Origin: Curtobacterium sp. ZW137
GTDB taxonomy: Bacteria; Actinomycetota; Actinomycetes; Actinomycetales; Microbacteriaceae
DNA length: 64,000 bases
NCBI RefSeq assembly: GCF_003762905.1
Contig: NZ_RJKS01000004.1
Location: forward strand, 310,001 to 374,000
Direction of reading: 5' to 3'
The number at the start of each line of letters is the position of its first letter. Position 1 is the first letter of the stretch. The notes under the pieces are model-generated. The model was not told the DNA's origin. It did not search any database and saw only the letters and a program-made list of their open reading frames with translations. The position numbers and the translations under genes are program-made. Below, in pieces: positions 7,735-15,961 of this stretch.

Positions 7735-8163
7735 GTGACCGATCGATCGACCACAGCTGCCATCCGCCTCGTCCGGCTTGACCCGACCGGGTCTGACCGC
7801 GGAGCACTGCTCCTCTTCCTCACCACCGAGGACTTCGACCTGTCCGCCCCCGTGCCCCTGTTCGACCTCCGCATCGCCAGTTCCCACCGCGGTCACGGCC
7901 TCGGCGTTCCGGCACTCCGGGCGCTCACCGACCACGTCTTCCGAACGCTGCCCGAGGTCACGCGCTTCGAGGGACAGACCCGCGACGACAACTCCGCCAT
8001 GCGCCGCGTCTTCGCCGGCGCCGGCTGGGTCAAGGAGGCGCACTACCGCGAGGGCTGGCCGGTCGCGGGCGGCAGCCCGCGCGCATCGGTGGGCTACGGC
8101 ATCCTGCGCCGGGACTGGGAGACCGGCACGACGACGCCCGTGCCGTGGGACGACTCCCCCTGA
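7735..8163 (+). CDS. GNAT family N-acetyltransferase
   Basis: A 142-residue acetyl-CoA-dependent acetyltransferase. The acetyl-CoA loop reads RIASSHRGHGLGVPAL (R/Q-x-x-G-x-G/A type) near residue 45. The closing pattern EGQTRDDNSAMRRVFAGAGW followed by a YREGW-like stretch is typical of RimJ/RimL-like GNATs that act on protein N-termini or small amines. Start GTG at 7735 with no strong ribosome-binding site. It is the first of three plus-strand genes that are closely spaced (27-base gap, then a four-base overlap), so it may be the head of a small operon. Substrate unknown. Confidence 0.85.
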   Translation: MTDRSTTAAIRLVRLDPTGSDRGALLLFLTTEDFDLSAPVPLFDLRIASSHRGHGLGVPALRALTDHVFRTLPEVTRFEGQTRDDNSAMRRVFAGAGWVKEAHYREGWPVAGGSPRASVGYGILRRDWETGTTTPVPWDDSP

Positions 8164-8189
8164 GGCGCACGCGGGGCTAGCCTCACCGC

Positions 8190-8564
8190 ATGACCGCATC
8201 GTTCAACCACACGATCATCGCGGCGAAGGACGCCGCGGTCTCCGCGGCGTTCCACCGCGACCTGCTCGAAGCCGCCGAGGCCCCGTCCTGGGGCCCCTTC
8301 ACCAACCTGCAACTGCCGGACGGCGTCCTGCTCCAGTTCGCCGCGCCGCCGATCGACTTCCCGCCGCAGCACTACGCGTTCCTGCTCGACGACGACCACT
8401 TCGACCGCGCCTACGCCCGGATCACCGCCGAGGGTCGAGAGCACTGGGCCGACCCGCAGCGGCAGCGCCCGGGCGAGACGAACACCGAGCACGACGGCCG
8501 TGGCGTCTACCTGCTCGACCCCGCCGGCCACTACATCGAGCTGCTCACCCGCCCGTACCTGTGA
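8190..8564 (+). CDS. VOC family protein (glyoxalase/bleomycin-resistance fold)
   Basis: A 124-residue single VOC-fold protein: MTASFNHTIIAAKDAAVSAA at the start, a middle QLPDGVLLQFAAPP strand, and the closing GVYLLDPAGHYIELLTRPY, which contains the usual C-terminal glutamate. The His near position 7 and the Glu in HYIELL could be metal ligands as in metal-dependent VOC enzymes. The family covers lyases, dioxygenases and antibiotic-binding proteins, so no specific role is assigned. It overlaps the next gene by four bases (GTGA). Confidence 0.85.
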   Translation: MTASFNHTIIAAKDAAVSAAFHRDLLEAAEAPSWGPFTNLQLPDGVLLQFAAPPIDFPPQHYAFLLDDDHFDRAYARITAEGREHWADPQRQRPGETNTEHDGRGVYLLDPAGHYIELLTRPYL

Positions 8565-9145
8565 GCACCGGCGACCGGATCCGTCTGCTCACCGCGGCGC
8601 TGACGGACGCGGTGCCGGAGAGCGTCGTGGCGCTGCGCGGGTCACGGGCCGCAGGCACCGCGGATGAGTTGAGTGACATCGACCTCGACTGGCGGGTCGG
8701 CACACACGGCGACGGTGCGCTCGAGGACCTTCCCGGAACACTCGGTGGGGTCGGCCGGCCCGCGTCACTGCGACTCGACCCGGAAAGCGCCCTCGAATCC
8801 GAGCGCCGACTCGTGTTCGTGCGGTTCGAGGGCTGGTCGGTCTTCGAGCGCGTCGATCTGGAGATCGTCGGGCGCTTCGGCGCCGACGTCCCGTCGTGGG
8901 CCGGTCCGTGGTCCGCCGCCGAGAGTGCCCTCATGAACGGCATCGCCGCGATCAAGGCGCTCCGCCGCGGGCGCGGGGACGTCGACGGTCTGCTCGGCCG
9001 CGGAGCCGCTCGCATCGGTGTCGAGGACGCGAACGGCTCGGTCCCGGAGCGCATCGCTGCGCTCGTCGACGCGGCCGAGCATGCCGAGCCGGCCCAGCGT
9101 GCGCTCGCGGCACGGATCCGCGCGGAGCTCGGTCACACCCGGTGA
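8561..9145 (+). CDS. Nucleotidyltransferase-fold protein (aminoglycoside adenylyltransferase-like)
   Basis: A 194-residue protein with the Pol-beta nucleotidyltransferase motif LRGSRAAGTADELSDIDLDW (about residues 26-45): GS followed by a D-x-D pair for metal. A second acidic residue lies in FERVDLEIVGRFG. The overall layout resembles small ANT-type or MNT-type nucleotidyltransferases. GTG at 8561 overlaps the VOC gene stop. It ends exactly where the convergent VOC gene ends (9145/9146), leaving no intergenic base. Substrate unknown; an aminoglycoside or a protein/tRNA target are both possible. Confidence 0.75.
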   Translation: MSTGDRIRLLTAALTDAVPESVVALRGSRAAGTADELSDIDLDWRVGTHGDGALEDLPGTLGGVGRPASLRLDPESALESERRLVFVRFEGWSVFERVDLEIVGRFGADVPSWAGPWSAAESALMNGIAAIKALRRGRGDVDGLLGRGAARIGVEDANGSVPERIAALVDAAEHAEPAQRALAARIRAELGHTR

Positions 9146-9514
9146 CTACGGGCGGGTGAAGAGGTTGACGAGGTTGCCGTCCGGGTCGCGGAACAGCGCG
9201 GACCGGTTGCCCCACGGCATCGTCGTGGGCGGGAGCACCACGTCGTCGAGGTCCGGGCGCAGGCGCTCGAACGAAGCGTCCACGTCACCGACGAGGAACT
9301 CGACGATGACGCTGCCGTTCGCCCCGGCCGTCGGCGCGCCCGCCCCGAGCATCGCCACGGTCGCCGGCGTCCCGAGCGCCAGCACGGCTCCGCCGGTCAC
9401 GATCTCCGCGAACACCGGCGCCGGCCGCCGCGCCGTGGTGCCGGTGACCCGCTCGTAGAACGTCACCATCCCGTCGAGGTCCTCGGTGATGATCCGGATC
9501 GATGCGAACTCCAT
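9146..9514 (-). CDS. VOC family protein
   Basis: A 122-residue glyoxalase-fold protein beginning MEFASIRIITEDLDGMVTFY, the classical first VOC strand and helix. It ends NRSALFRDPDGNLVNLFTRP, the classical last strand. The usual terminal glutamate is replaced by asparagine (NLVNLF), and the first position is Ser rather than His, so a metal-dependent reaction is doubtful; a binding role is possible. Start ATG at 9514. It abuts the nucleotidyltransferase gene end to end and is not close in sequence to the VOC protein at 8190. Confidence 0.85.
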   Translation of the reverse strand: MEFASIRIITEDLDGMVTFYERVTGTTARRPAPVFAEIVTGGAVLALGTPATVAMLGAGAPTAGANGSVIVEFLVGDVDASFERLRPDLDDVVLPPTTMPWGNRSALFRDPDGNLVNLFTRP

Positions 9515-9589
9515 GGCTGCCTTCCCGTCGACCACCGTGGCCGACGAGGAGAGCATCCTCCGGGGAGGCGACAGCGTCCTGTCGGAGTT

Positions 9590-10300
9590 TCACGAATCCG
9601 GAGACGAGCCCGGCAGCACCGGGCGCAGCACGCCGTGCGGGATGTCGAGCTCCTCGACCCGCACCACCCGGGCCGGCACCCGCTCGCCCGTCTCCGCCAC
9701 CGCGAGCACCCGGTCACCCCGGAACGCACGCACCCCCTCCCGGAGGCGGCACCAGGCGACGAGGTACCAGTCCTCGCCCTTGCCGATGTACCCGAGCGGC
9801 TCGACGGTCCGCTCGGACTCCTGCCCGGCGGCGTCCCGGTAGGTCATCCGGACCACCCGTCCACCGGTCAGCGCCCGCGCGAGACCGGTCGGCGCGGGCG
9901 CGCGTTCACCGGACTCGAGCAGGTGCACCCGCCCGGCGAGCCGAGCCGTCCGACGGGCGTCGTCCTCCGCCAGCACGGCCGTCACCTTTCTCGCAGCACG
10001 GAGCGCGGCATCCCGGAAGGGGCTCGTCGCCAGCGTCCCGAGACCGATCGCGACCGCCAGGGCCTCGTCGACGGTCAACCCGAGCGGCCCCAGGGTCGCG
10101 CGGGCATCGATCGTGTAGCCGCCGGTCCGGCCCGGTTCGGCCCAGATCGGCACGCCCGCCTCCTGCAGCGCGACGAGGTCCCGCTCGACGGTCCGCGCGC
10201 TGACCGCGAACCGGTCGGCCAGCCACCGTGCGCTCCGTCGCCCGGGTGCGACGGCCCGGAGTTCCTCGACCAGCGCGTAGAGGCGATCAGTCCGGTTCAC
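9590..10300 (-). CDS. WYL-domain helix-turn-helix regulator (DeoR-like)
   Basis: A 236-residue transcription factor. The N-terminal winged HTH is VNRTDRLYALVEELRAVAPG through FAVSARTVERDLVALQEAG, with GRTGGYTID as the wing. The C-terminal WYL domain contains RVVRMTYRDAAGQESERTVE and GEDWYLVAWCRLREGVRAFR, matching the family's ligand-sensing core. The GTG at 10300 overlaps the TGA of the polyol dehydrogenase (GTGA), so the regulator is translated as the second gene of that operon and probably controls it. Confidence 0.9.
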   Translation of the reverse strand: MNRTDRLYALVEELRAVAPGRRSARWLADRFAVSARTVERDLVALQEAGVPIWAEPGRTGGYTIDARATLGPLGLTVDEALAVAIGLGTLATSPFRDAALRAARKVTAVLAEDDARRTARLAGRVHLLESGERAPAPTGLARALTGGRVVRMTYRDAAGQESERTVEPLGYIGKGEDWYLVAWCRLREGVRAFRGDRVLAVAETGERVPARVVRVEELDIPHGVLRPVLPGSSPDS

Positions 10301-11790
10301 CGATCGACGACAGGCCGCGACAGCCGTTCGACGGTCGCGTGCGCGCCGTCGTCGATCAGCCCGTCGAGGGCGTCCCGGTACGCGGCGACGAACCGCTCGT
10401 CGTCGGCGAGGTCGCCGAACACGGACCGGTTCTGGATGAAGGCGAGCCGGTCCTCGCGCTGCGTGAGCGCGATGCGGTGGAGCGAGTCGGCCAGCCGGTC
10501 GACGATCTCGATCGGCTCGCCGGACTCGTCCGTCCCCTCGTCGTAGCGCGCCCAGGACGCGACGATGGCGGCGGACATCGTCACGGGACCGCCGGACGCG
10601 AGGTTCTCCCGCACCACGGGGAGCAGCCACTTCGGGATGCGGTCGCTCGACTCGGCGCAGAGCCGGGCGAGGGTGTCGCGCACCTCGGGGTTCTGGAACC
10701 GCTCGATGAGCGTGGACTTGTAGTCCTCGAGGTCGATGCCGGGGACGGGCTGCAGCGTCGGCGTTCCCTCTTCGTCCATGTAGCGGCGGAGGAACGTGGC
10801 GATCGCCGGGTCCTGCGTGGCCTCGTGCGCGTAGCGGTACCCGGACAGGTACCCGAAGTAGCACAGCCCCTGGTGGCTCGCGTTGAGGAGCCGCAGCTTC
10901 ATCAGCTCGTAGGGCTCGACGTCCTCGACGAGCTGGACGTCGGCTTCCTCGTAGGGCGGGCGTCCGGCGGGGTGCGCGTCCTCGAGCACCCACTGGAAGA
11001 AGGGCTCGGCGACGACGGGCCAGGCGTCCTCGATGCCGAGGTCGTCACGGACGGACGCCCGGTCCTCGTCGGTCGTGACCGGCGTGATCCGGTCGACCAT
11101 CGAGTTCGGGAAGCTGACGTGCTCGTCCATCCAGTCCGCGAACGCCGGGTCCTGCAGCCGCGCGTAGGCGGTGAACATGTCCCGGGCGACGTGCCCGTTG
11201 CCCTGGATGTTGTCGCACGACATCACCGTGAACGGGGCGATTCCCCGGTCGCGGCGACGCCGGAGTGCCTCGACGACGAGGCCGAACACGGTGTGCGGCG
11301 GCTGGTCACCACGGAGGTCCGCGACGACGCCGGGCTCGTCGGCCACGAACTCGCCGGTCACGTGGTCGAAGTTGTAGCCGCCCTCGGTGATGGTCAGGCT
11401 GACGATCCTGGTCTCCGGCGAGGCCATCTTCTCGACCACGGCATCCGGGTCGTCCACGGCGAGCATGTAGTCGACGATGCTGCCGATCACGCGCGCTTCG
11501 CGGGTGCCGTCGGCGTGCTTGAGGACGAGCGTGTAGAGCCCGCCCTGCTCGGCCATCGCGGTGGCCATGCGGCGGTCCTGCTCGAGGACGCCGACGCCGC
11601 AGATGCCGTACTCCCGGGCCTCTCCGCGCTGCAGGAGCCGGTCGATGACCATCGCCTGGTGCGCCCGGTGGAAGCCGCCGACGCCGAAGTGGACGATGCC
11701 GGCGGTGATGCCGGCGCGGTCGTAGGTCGGGACGGCGACGCCGTTCGCGGCGATCTCGTCGAGGGTCTCCGGGGACAGGCGGACGGGCAT
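10297..11790 (-). CDS. Mannitol 2-dehydrogenase / polyol dehydrogenase family (long-chain MDR)
   Basis: A 497-residue NAD-dependent polyol (mannitol to fructose) or hexuronate oxidoreductase, cytoplasmic. The dinucleotide site is IVHFGVGGFHRAHQA near residue 33. The family core has SCDNIQGNGHVARDM, VTTDEDRASVRDDLG, and the catalytic helix KLRLLNASHQGL with Lys, Asn and His in the K-x5-N-x2-H pattern. The length matches mannitol 2-dehydrogenases (about 490). A good ribosome-binding site (AGGAG) precedes ATG 11790. It is first in an operon with the WYL regulator. No polyol transporter is adjacent, so the exact substrate is uncertain; mannitol is the best guess. Confidence 0.88.
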   Translation of the reverse strand: MPVRLSPETLDEIAANGVAVPTYDRAGITAGIVHFGVGGFHRAHQAMVIDRLLQRGEAREYGICGVGVLEQDRRMATAMAEQGGLYTLVLKHADGTREARVIGSIVDYMLAVDDPDAVVEKMASPETRIVSLTITEGGYNFDHVTGEFVADEPGVVADLRGDQPPHTVFGLVVEALRRRRDRGIAPFTVMSCDNIQGNGHVARDMFTAYARLQDPAFADWMDEHVSFPNSMVDRITPVTTDEDRASVRDDLGIEDAWPVVAEPFFQWVLEDAHPAGRPPYEEADVQLVEDVEPYELMKLRLLNASHQGLCYFGYLSGYRYAHEATQDPAIATFLRRYMDEEGTPTLQPVPGIDLEDYKSTLIERFQNPEVRDTLARLCAESSDRIPKWLLPVVRENLASGGPVTMSAAIVASWARYDEGTDESGEPIEIVDRLADSLHRIALTQREDRLAFIQNRSVFGDLADDERFVAAYRDALDGLIDDGAHATVERLSRPVVDR

Positions 11791-11870
11791 CGGTACTCCT
11801 TCGTACGGGCGGGCGGTCCCGCCAGTCTTCCACTCGGCGGGGGACAACCCTGAAGGTCCGCTCGGACAAG

Positions 11871-11900
11871 TTGCACCGAGTGCATCGATGCACTTAGTGT
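11871..11900 (+). promoter_or_regulatory. Promoter and operator of the TetR-MMPL operon
   Basis: A TTGCAC -35 element (11871-11876) and a TAGTGT -10 element (11895-11900) are separated by 18 bases. Nearly all of that spacer is a perfect 16-bp palindrome, AGTGCATCGATGCACT (11879-11894). A repressor bound there would block RNA polymerase. The -10 ends 8 nt before the GTG at 11909, consistent with a near-leaderless transcript. Confidence 0.7.
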
Positions 11901-11908
11901 GCTCTTTC

Positions 11909-12550
11909 GTGACCCTGTCGATCGACCGCCGTGCTGCCCTCAAGGCGAAGCACCGCGCCGCGATCGTGCAGGCCGCACGCGACCTGGTCGAGGAACGCGG
12001 CGGACGCGGCTTCAGCGTCGACGAGCTCGCCGCGCGGGCCGACGTCGCCCGTCGGACCGTCTTCAACCACTTCTCCTCACTCGACGAGGTCCTGCTCACC
12101 GTCTGCGAAGAGGTGCTCTCGGTGATCATCGACCGGTTCCTCGCCGACATGGCGAACACCCCGGTCGGCGACGGCACCCGCTCCTCGATGTTCGACGAGA
12201 TCGAGTCCGCCGCGCGTGGGGCCGACCTCGCGCGGGCGATCGTGCGGATGAAGTCGATCATCGGCGAGCCGGACGACGTCGCCGACGCCCGCGCCGCGAT
12301 CCTCACCCAGACGGCGTTCTCGCGCGTGACCGAGCGACTCCGGGTCGAGGTCCGCCGACGGCACCCCGCCGCGGACGCCCTCGACGCCGCACTGCTCGTC
12401 GAGTCCCTGATGAGCGGGATCGTCGTCATCGCGGAACACTGGCTCCAGACCACCGGCCCGCGCCTCGATCAAGAGGCGCTCGACCACTGGGACGCCCTGC
12501 TCGCACGACTCGTGCACAGCGTCCGCAGCGGGTACATGCCCGCGCACTGA
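11909..12550 (+). CDS. TetR family regulator of the adjacent MMPL exporter
   Basis: A 213-residue repressor. The HTH spans GGRGFSVDELAARADVARRT then VFNHFSSLDE, about residues 30-60. An in-frame ATG at 11888 exists, but it lies inside the palindromic operator and upstream of the promoter -10, so the GTG at 11909 (VTLSIDRRAALKAKH) is preferred. The MMPL exporter starts 75 bases downstream in the same direction. By the usual logic of TetR-exporter pairs, the protein represses both itself and the exporter and is released by the exported compound. Confidence 0.88.
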   Translation: MTLSIDRRAALKAKHRAAIVQAARDLVEERGGRGFSVDELAARADVARRTVFNHFSSLDEVLLTVCEEVLSVIIDRFLADMANTPVGDGTRSSMFDEIESAARGADLARAIVRMKSIIGEPDDVADARAAILTQTAFSRVTERLRVEVRRRHPAADALDAALLVESLMSGIVVIAEHWLQTTGPRLDQEALDHWDALLARLVHSVRSGYMPAH

Positions 12551-12625
12551 GACTGCACCACCAGGGGTCCACCGGCGTGCCCCGCTCATCCAGCACCAAC
12601 CACGACGAAAGGAACGGGGCACCGC

Positions 12626-15289
12626 ATGGCCGGTCTGCTCTACCGCCTCGGACGATTCTCCGCACGGCGACACTGGCTCGTGATCATCTCGTGGATCGTG
12701 ATCATGGGGATCGCGGGCGGCACCTTCGCCCTGTTCTCCGGCACGATCTCGTCCTCGATCACCATCCCCGGCACCAAGACCAGCCAGGTGCAGGACGAGC
12801 TCGCGGACAAGTTCCCGAGCGCGAACGGCGGGACCGGCACGCTGGTGTTCGCGACGAAGGACGGCAAGGCCTTCTCGGACACCCAGAAGACCGAGGTCGC
12901 CGACTTCCTGAAGGACCTCGAGGACCTGAAGGGCGTCAAGGGCGCCACGTCCGGATTCGACACGCAGAAGCAGCTCGACGACCAGCGCCAGAAGCTCGTC
13001 GACGGCAAGCAGCAGATCGCCGACGGCCGGACCAAGATCGCGGACGGCCAGAAGCAGCTCGACGCGCAGAAGGCCCAGCTCGAGGACGGCAAGGCCAAGA
13101 TCGCGGCCGCGCAGCAGCAGCTCGACGCGCAGAAGACCCAGGCCGCCGCGGCCACCGGAGCCGCAGCCGAGGCCGCGCAGGCCCAGCTCACCCAGGCGCA
13201 GGCGCAGATCACGGCGCAGCAGGCCCAGATCACCGCCGGCGAGCAGCAGATCGCCGACGCGCAGAAGACGATCGACCAGAACACCCAGAAGCTCGACGAC
13301 AGCGAGCAGGAGCTCCAGCAGGGCACGAAGCTCCTCGACCTGTCGAAGGACATCCGCTTCGTCTCCTCGAACGACAGCTCGGCCATCGGCACCGTGCAGT
13401 TCACGAAGTCCACCTACGAGGTGCCGCAGAGCACCAAGACCGCGATCTCCGACAAGGCCGACTCCGCGAAGATCGACGGCGTCGACGTCTTCGTGTCGAA
13501 CGACATCGCGCAGGGCGTCCCGTCGATCCTCGGCCCCGGTGAGATCGCCGGCGTCATCATCGCCGCCCTCGTGCTGTTCTTCATGCTCCGCACGGTGATC
13601 GGCGCCGCGGTGCCGCTCGTCAGCGCGCTGCTCGGCGTCGGCGTCGCGTCCCTCGCGGCACTCTCGTTCTCCAGCCTCGTCGAGTTCATCTCGGTCACGC
13701 CGGTGCTGGGGGTGATGCTGGGCCTGGCGGTCGGCATCGACTACTCGCTGTTCATCCTGAACCGGCACCGGACCCAGCTGAAGCAGGGCATGCAGGTGCA
13801 CGAGTCGATCGGGCTCGCGAACGGCACCTCGGGCAACGCCGTGGTCTTCGCTGGTGCGACCGTCATCGTCGCCCTGCTCGCGCTGAACATCACCGGGATC
13901 CCGTTCCTCGGCCTGATGGGGACCGTCGGCGCCGTCGCGGTGTTCTTCGCCATCCTCATCGCCACGTCCTTCACCCCGGCGCTGCTGTCGCTCATCGGCA
14001 TGCGGATCCTCCGCCGCAAGGAGCGGGAGCGGATCGGCAACACGGGCTCCACCCGGGTCCCGAACAAGCCGATGTCGACCTGGCGCGCGATCATCACGCT
14101 CGTCGCCGGCGTCCTGGTCCTCGGCACGATCGCCCTCCCCGCGACGCAGATGCGCCTCGGCCTGCCGACCGGTGCGTCCGAGTCCGTCGACTCCAGCCAG
14201 TACAAGGCGTACAAGACGCTCGACAAGGAGTTCGGCGCCGGGCAGAACGGCCCGCTCCTCGTCGTCGCCACACTGCCGAAGGCGATCAGCGAGGACGACG
14301 TCACGGCGACCGAGGTCACCATCGGCCAGGCGATCGCGAAGAACTCCGACGTCGACGCCGTGCTCCCCATCGGCGCGTCGAAGGACCGCTCGATCATCGC
14401 CTTCCAGGTGAAGCCGAACGGCGGCCCGGACAGCGTCTCCACCGAGGAGCTCGTCAAGGACCTCCGGACGCAGAACGTGACCGTGGACGGCGGCAAGGCC
14501 ACCCTCGGGGTCGCGGGCAACGCGTCCGCGAACATCGACGTGTCCGAGAAGCTCTCGAACGTGCTGCCGCTCTACCTCGCGGTGGTCGTCGGCCTGTCGC
14601 TGATCATCCTCATCATCGTGTTCCGGTCGTTCCTCGTCCCGATCACGGCGACGGCGGGCTTCATCCTGTCGGTCCTCGCGGCCTTCGGTGGCCTGACCGC
14701 GATCTACCAGTGGGGCTGGCTCGGCAGCGTGTTCGGGGTGCACGACCCCGCACCGATCCTGAGCTTCCTGCCCATCATCGAGATCGGCATCCTGTTCGGG
14801 CTCGCGATGGACTACCAGCTCTTCCTGGTGTCCGGCATGCGCGAGGCGTACGCCCACGGGGCCAGCGCGAAGGTGGCCGTCCAGCGTGGTCTGCACGCCG
14901 GACGCGCGGTGGTCACGGCAGCGGCGATCATCATGATCTCGGTGTTCGCGGGCTTCATCTTCTCGGACTCCTCCACGATCAAGCCGATCGGCTTCGGCCT
15001 GGCGTTCGGCGTGCTCGTCGACGCGTTCGTGGTCCGCATGCTGCTGATCCCGGCGGCGATGCACCTGCTCGGCAAGAGCGCGTGGTGGTTCCCGAAGTGG
15101 CTCGACCGCATCGTGCCGGACGTCGACGTGGAGGGCGCGAAGCTGGAGCGCTCGCACCCGGTCGCGGGGCACGAGTCCGAGGGCACGCACACGGAGACGC
15201 AGGGCGCGCACACGGGGACGCACGCGCTCCCCGTGGAGCCGGACGCCAACGCGCACGAGTCGGGGCACCCGCCGGCGCACCGCGCCTAG
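12626..15289 (+). CDS. MMPL family RND-type membrane exporter
   Basis: An 887-residue inner-membrane transporter. After the first transmembrane helix (about 15-40) lies a large extracytoplasmic domain with a long coiled coil (about residues 105-240) built of repeats such as KQQIADGRTKIADGQKQLDA. Then come five helices with GLAVGIDYSLFILNRHRTQL (GxxxDY), a second extracytoplasmic loop and a second helix bundle with LFGLAMDYQLFLVSGMREAY. The paired DY motifs are the proton-relay signature of MmpL proteins. The His/Glu/Thr-rich C-terminal tail is low complexity. Ribosome-binding site AAAGGAA precedes ATG 12626. Likely substrates are lipids or amphiphilic toxic compounds. Confidence 0.92.
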   Translation: MAGLLYRLGRFSARRHWLVIISWIVIMGIAGGTFALFSGTISSSITIPGTKTSQVQDELADKFPSANGGTGTLVFATKDGKAFSDTQKTEVADFLKDLEDLKGVKGATSGFDTQKQLDDQRQKLVDGKQQIADGRTKIADGQKQLDAQKAQLEDGKAKIAAAQQQLDAQKTQAAAATGAAAEAAQAQLTQAQAQITAQQAQITAGEQQIADAQKTIDQNTQKLDDSEQELQQGTKLLDLSKDIRFVSSNDSSAIGTVQFTKSTYEVPQSTKTAISDKADSAKIDGVDVFVSNDIAQGVPSILGPGEIAGVIIAALVLFFMLRTVIGAAVPLVSALLGVGVASLAALSFSSLVEFISVTPVLGVMLGLAVGIDYSLFILNRHRTQLKQGMQVHESIGLANGTSGNAVVFAGATVIVALLALNITGIPFLGLMGTVGAVAVFFAILIATSFTPALLSLIGMRILRRKERERIGNTGSTRVPNKPMSTWRAIITLVAGVLVLGTIALPATQMRLGLPTGASESVDSSQYKAYKTLDKEFGAGQNGPLLVVATLPKAISEDDVTATEVTIGQAIAKNSDVDAVLPIGASKDRSIIAFQVKPNGGPDSVSTEELVKDLRTQNVTVDGGKATLGVAGNASANIDVSEKLSNVLPLYLAVVVGLSLIILIIVFRSFLVPITATAGFILSVLAAFGGLTAIYQWGWLGSVFGVHDPAPILSFLPIIEIGILFGLAMDYQLFLVSGMREAYAHGASAKVAVQRGLHAGRAVVTAAAIIMISVFAGFIFSDSSTIKPIGFGLAFGVLVDAFVVRMLLIPAAMHLLGKSAWWFPKWLDRIVPDVDVEGAKLERSHPVAGHESEGTHTETQGAHTGTHALPVEPDANAHESGHPPAHRA

Positions 15290-15339
15290 CCAGCGCACCG
15301 CGCACAGCCAGCGCACCGCGCGTCACCAGCGCACCAGCC

Positions 15340-15382
15340 GGGAGGCCCGGTGCCGGTCCACGAGACCGGCACCGGGCCTCCC
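15340..15382. terminator. Strong intrinsic-type hairpin after the MMPL gene
   Basis: A perfect 18-bp stem (15340-15357 with 15365-15382) around a 7-nt loop CCACGAG; the arm begins GGGAGGCCCGGTGCCGG. No T-run follows, as is common in high-GC actinobacteria. The arm resembles those at 17348, 39385 and 49441. Confidence 0.8.
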
Positions 15383-15410
15383 GTCGTTGCGATCCAGACC
15401 ATGCACCCAC

Positions 15411-15428
15411 CGCACGATCGTTCGTGCG
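15411..15428 (+). promoter_or_regulatory. Inverted-repeat operator before the MarR/OhrR-like gene
   Basis: CGCACGA-TCGT-TCGTGCG: 7-bp perfect arms with a 4-nt spacer. It precedes a TACGCT hexamer (15436-15441) and the ATG at 15449. The CGTTCGTGC core recurs at 15920-15928 before the next gene, which suggests that one regulator binds both sites. Confidence 0.65.
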
Positions 15429-15448
15429 CGAACGGTACGCTGGGACGC

Positions 15449-15892
15449 ATGGCCCAGACCGAGATCGACCCGCTCGCCCTCGACCGGCAGCTCTGCTTCG
15501 CACTCGCCGCCACCAGCCGCAGTGTGATCGGGCTCTACCGCGACCTGCTCGAGCCGATGGGCCTGACGCACCCGCAGTACCTCGTGATGCTCGCCCTGTG
15601 GGAGCACGACCCGCGCTCGGTGCGCGAGATCGCCGGGGAGCTCCGCCTCGAGTCCGCGACGCTGAGCCCGCTGCTCAAGCGCCTCGAGGCCTCCGGCTAC
15701 CTGCGCCGAACCCGCAGCACCGCCGACGAACGCCAGCTCGAGGTGTCCCTGACGACCGCGGGCCGAGCGCTCCGCGACCGTGCGCGCGAGGTCCCCCTCG
15801 CCGTTGCCGAGCGCCTCGGCTGGCCGCTCGCCCGACTCGAGGCGCTCAAGGACGAACTGACCGAGCTCCTGACGCTCGTCGACGGGATCTGA
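15449..15892 (+). CDS. MarR family regulator, OhrR-like with N-terminal redox cysteine
   Basis: A 147-residue winged-helix repressor. The segment LDRQLCFALAATSR has Cys16 where Bacillus subtilis OhrR has its peroxide-sensing Cys15, followed by THPQYLVMLALWEHD and LESATLSPLLKRLEASGYL, close to the OhrR pattern. Tyr30 corresponds to the OhrR Tyr29 that hydrogen-bonds the cysteine; the OhrR Tyr40 position is His41 here. ATG 15449 is chosen because longer frames begin inside the upstream terminator. Autoregulation through the 15411 repeat and control of the next gene are likely. No ohr peroxidase gene is adjacent, so the signal may be an electrophile or quinone rather than an organic peroxide. 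Confidence 0.88.
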   Translation: MAQTEIDPLALDRQLCFALAATSRSVIGLYRDLLEPMGLTHPQYLVMLALWEHDPRSVREIAGELRLESATLSPLLKRLEASGYLRRTRSTADERQLEVSLTTAGRALRDRAREVPLAVAERLGWPLARLEALKDELTELLTLVDGI

Positions 15893-15918
15893 TCGCCGGA
15901 CGACCTGACGCGCGATAC

Positions 15919-15951
15919 TCGTTCGTGCAACAATAGTGAGTGCACGAACGA
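15919..15951 (+). promoter_or_regulatory. Inverted repeat before the CxxC small-protein gene
   Basis: TCGTTCGTGCA (15919-15929) and its exact reverse complement (15941-15951) are separated by 11 bases that hold an AATAGT -10-like hexamer. The half-site shares CGTTCGTGC with the operator at 15411. It lies 10 bases upstream of the GTG at 15962. Confidence 0.7.
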
Positions 15952-15961
15952 AAGGATCACC

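Noticed and set aside
8190..9514. Antibiotic resistance cassette (two VOC genes, a GNAT and a nucleotidyltransferase)
   Set aside because: Families overlap with resistance enzymes, but there are no mobile-element marks, codon use is native, and motifs do not single out a drug substrate.
11888..11908. ATG start for the MMPL-linked TetR gene
   Set aside because: This ATG is inside the 16-bp palindrome and upstream of the predicted transcription start; GTG 11909 fits both promoter and protein.
12077..15316. Open frame of 1079 codons on the minus strand
   Set aside because: It is antisense to the TetR and MMPL genes and has no recognisable domain.
15350..15448. Earlier start for the MarR/OhrR-like protein
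   Set aside because: The upstream codons cover the MMPL terminator stem and the palindromic operator; the family alignment begins at 15449.
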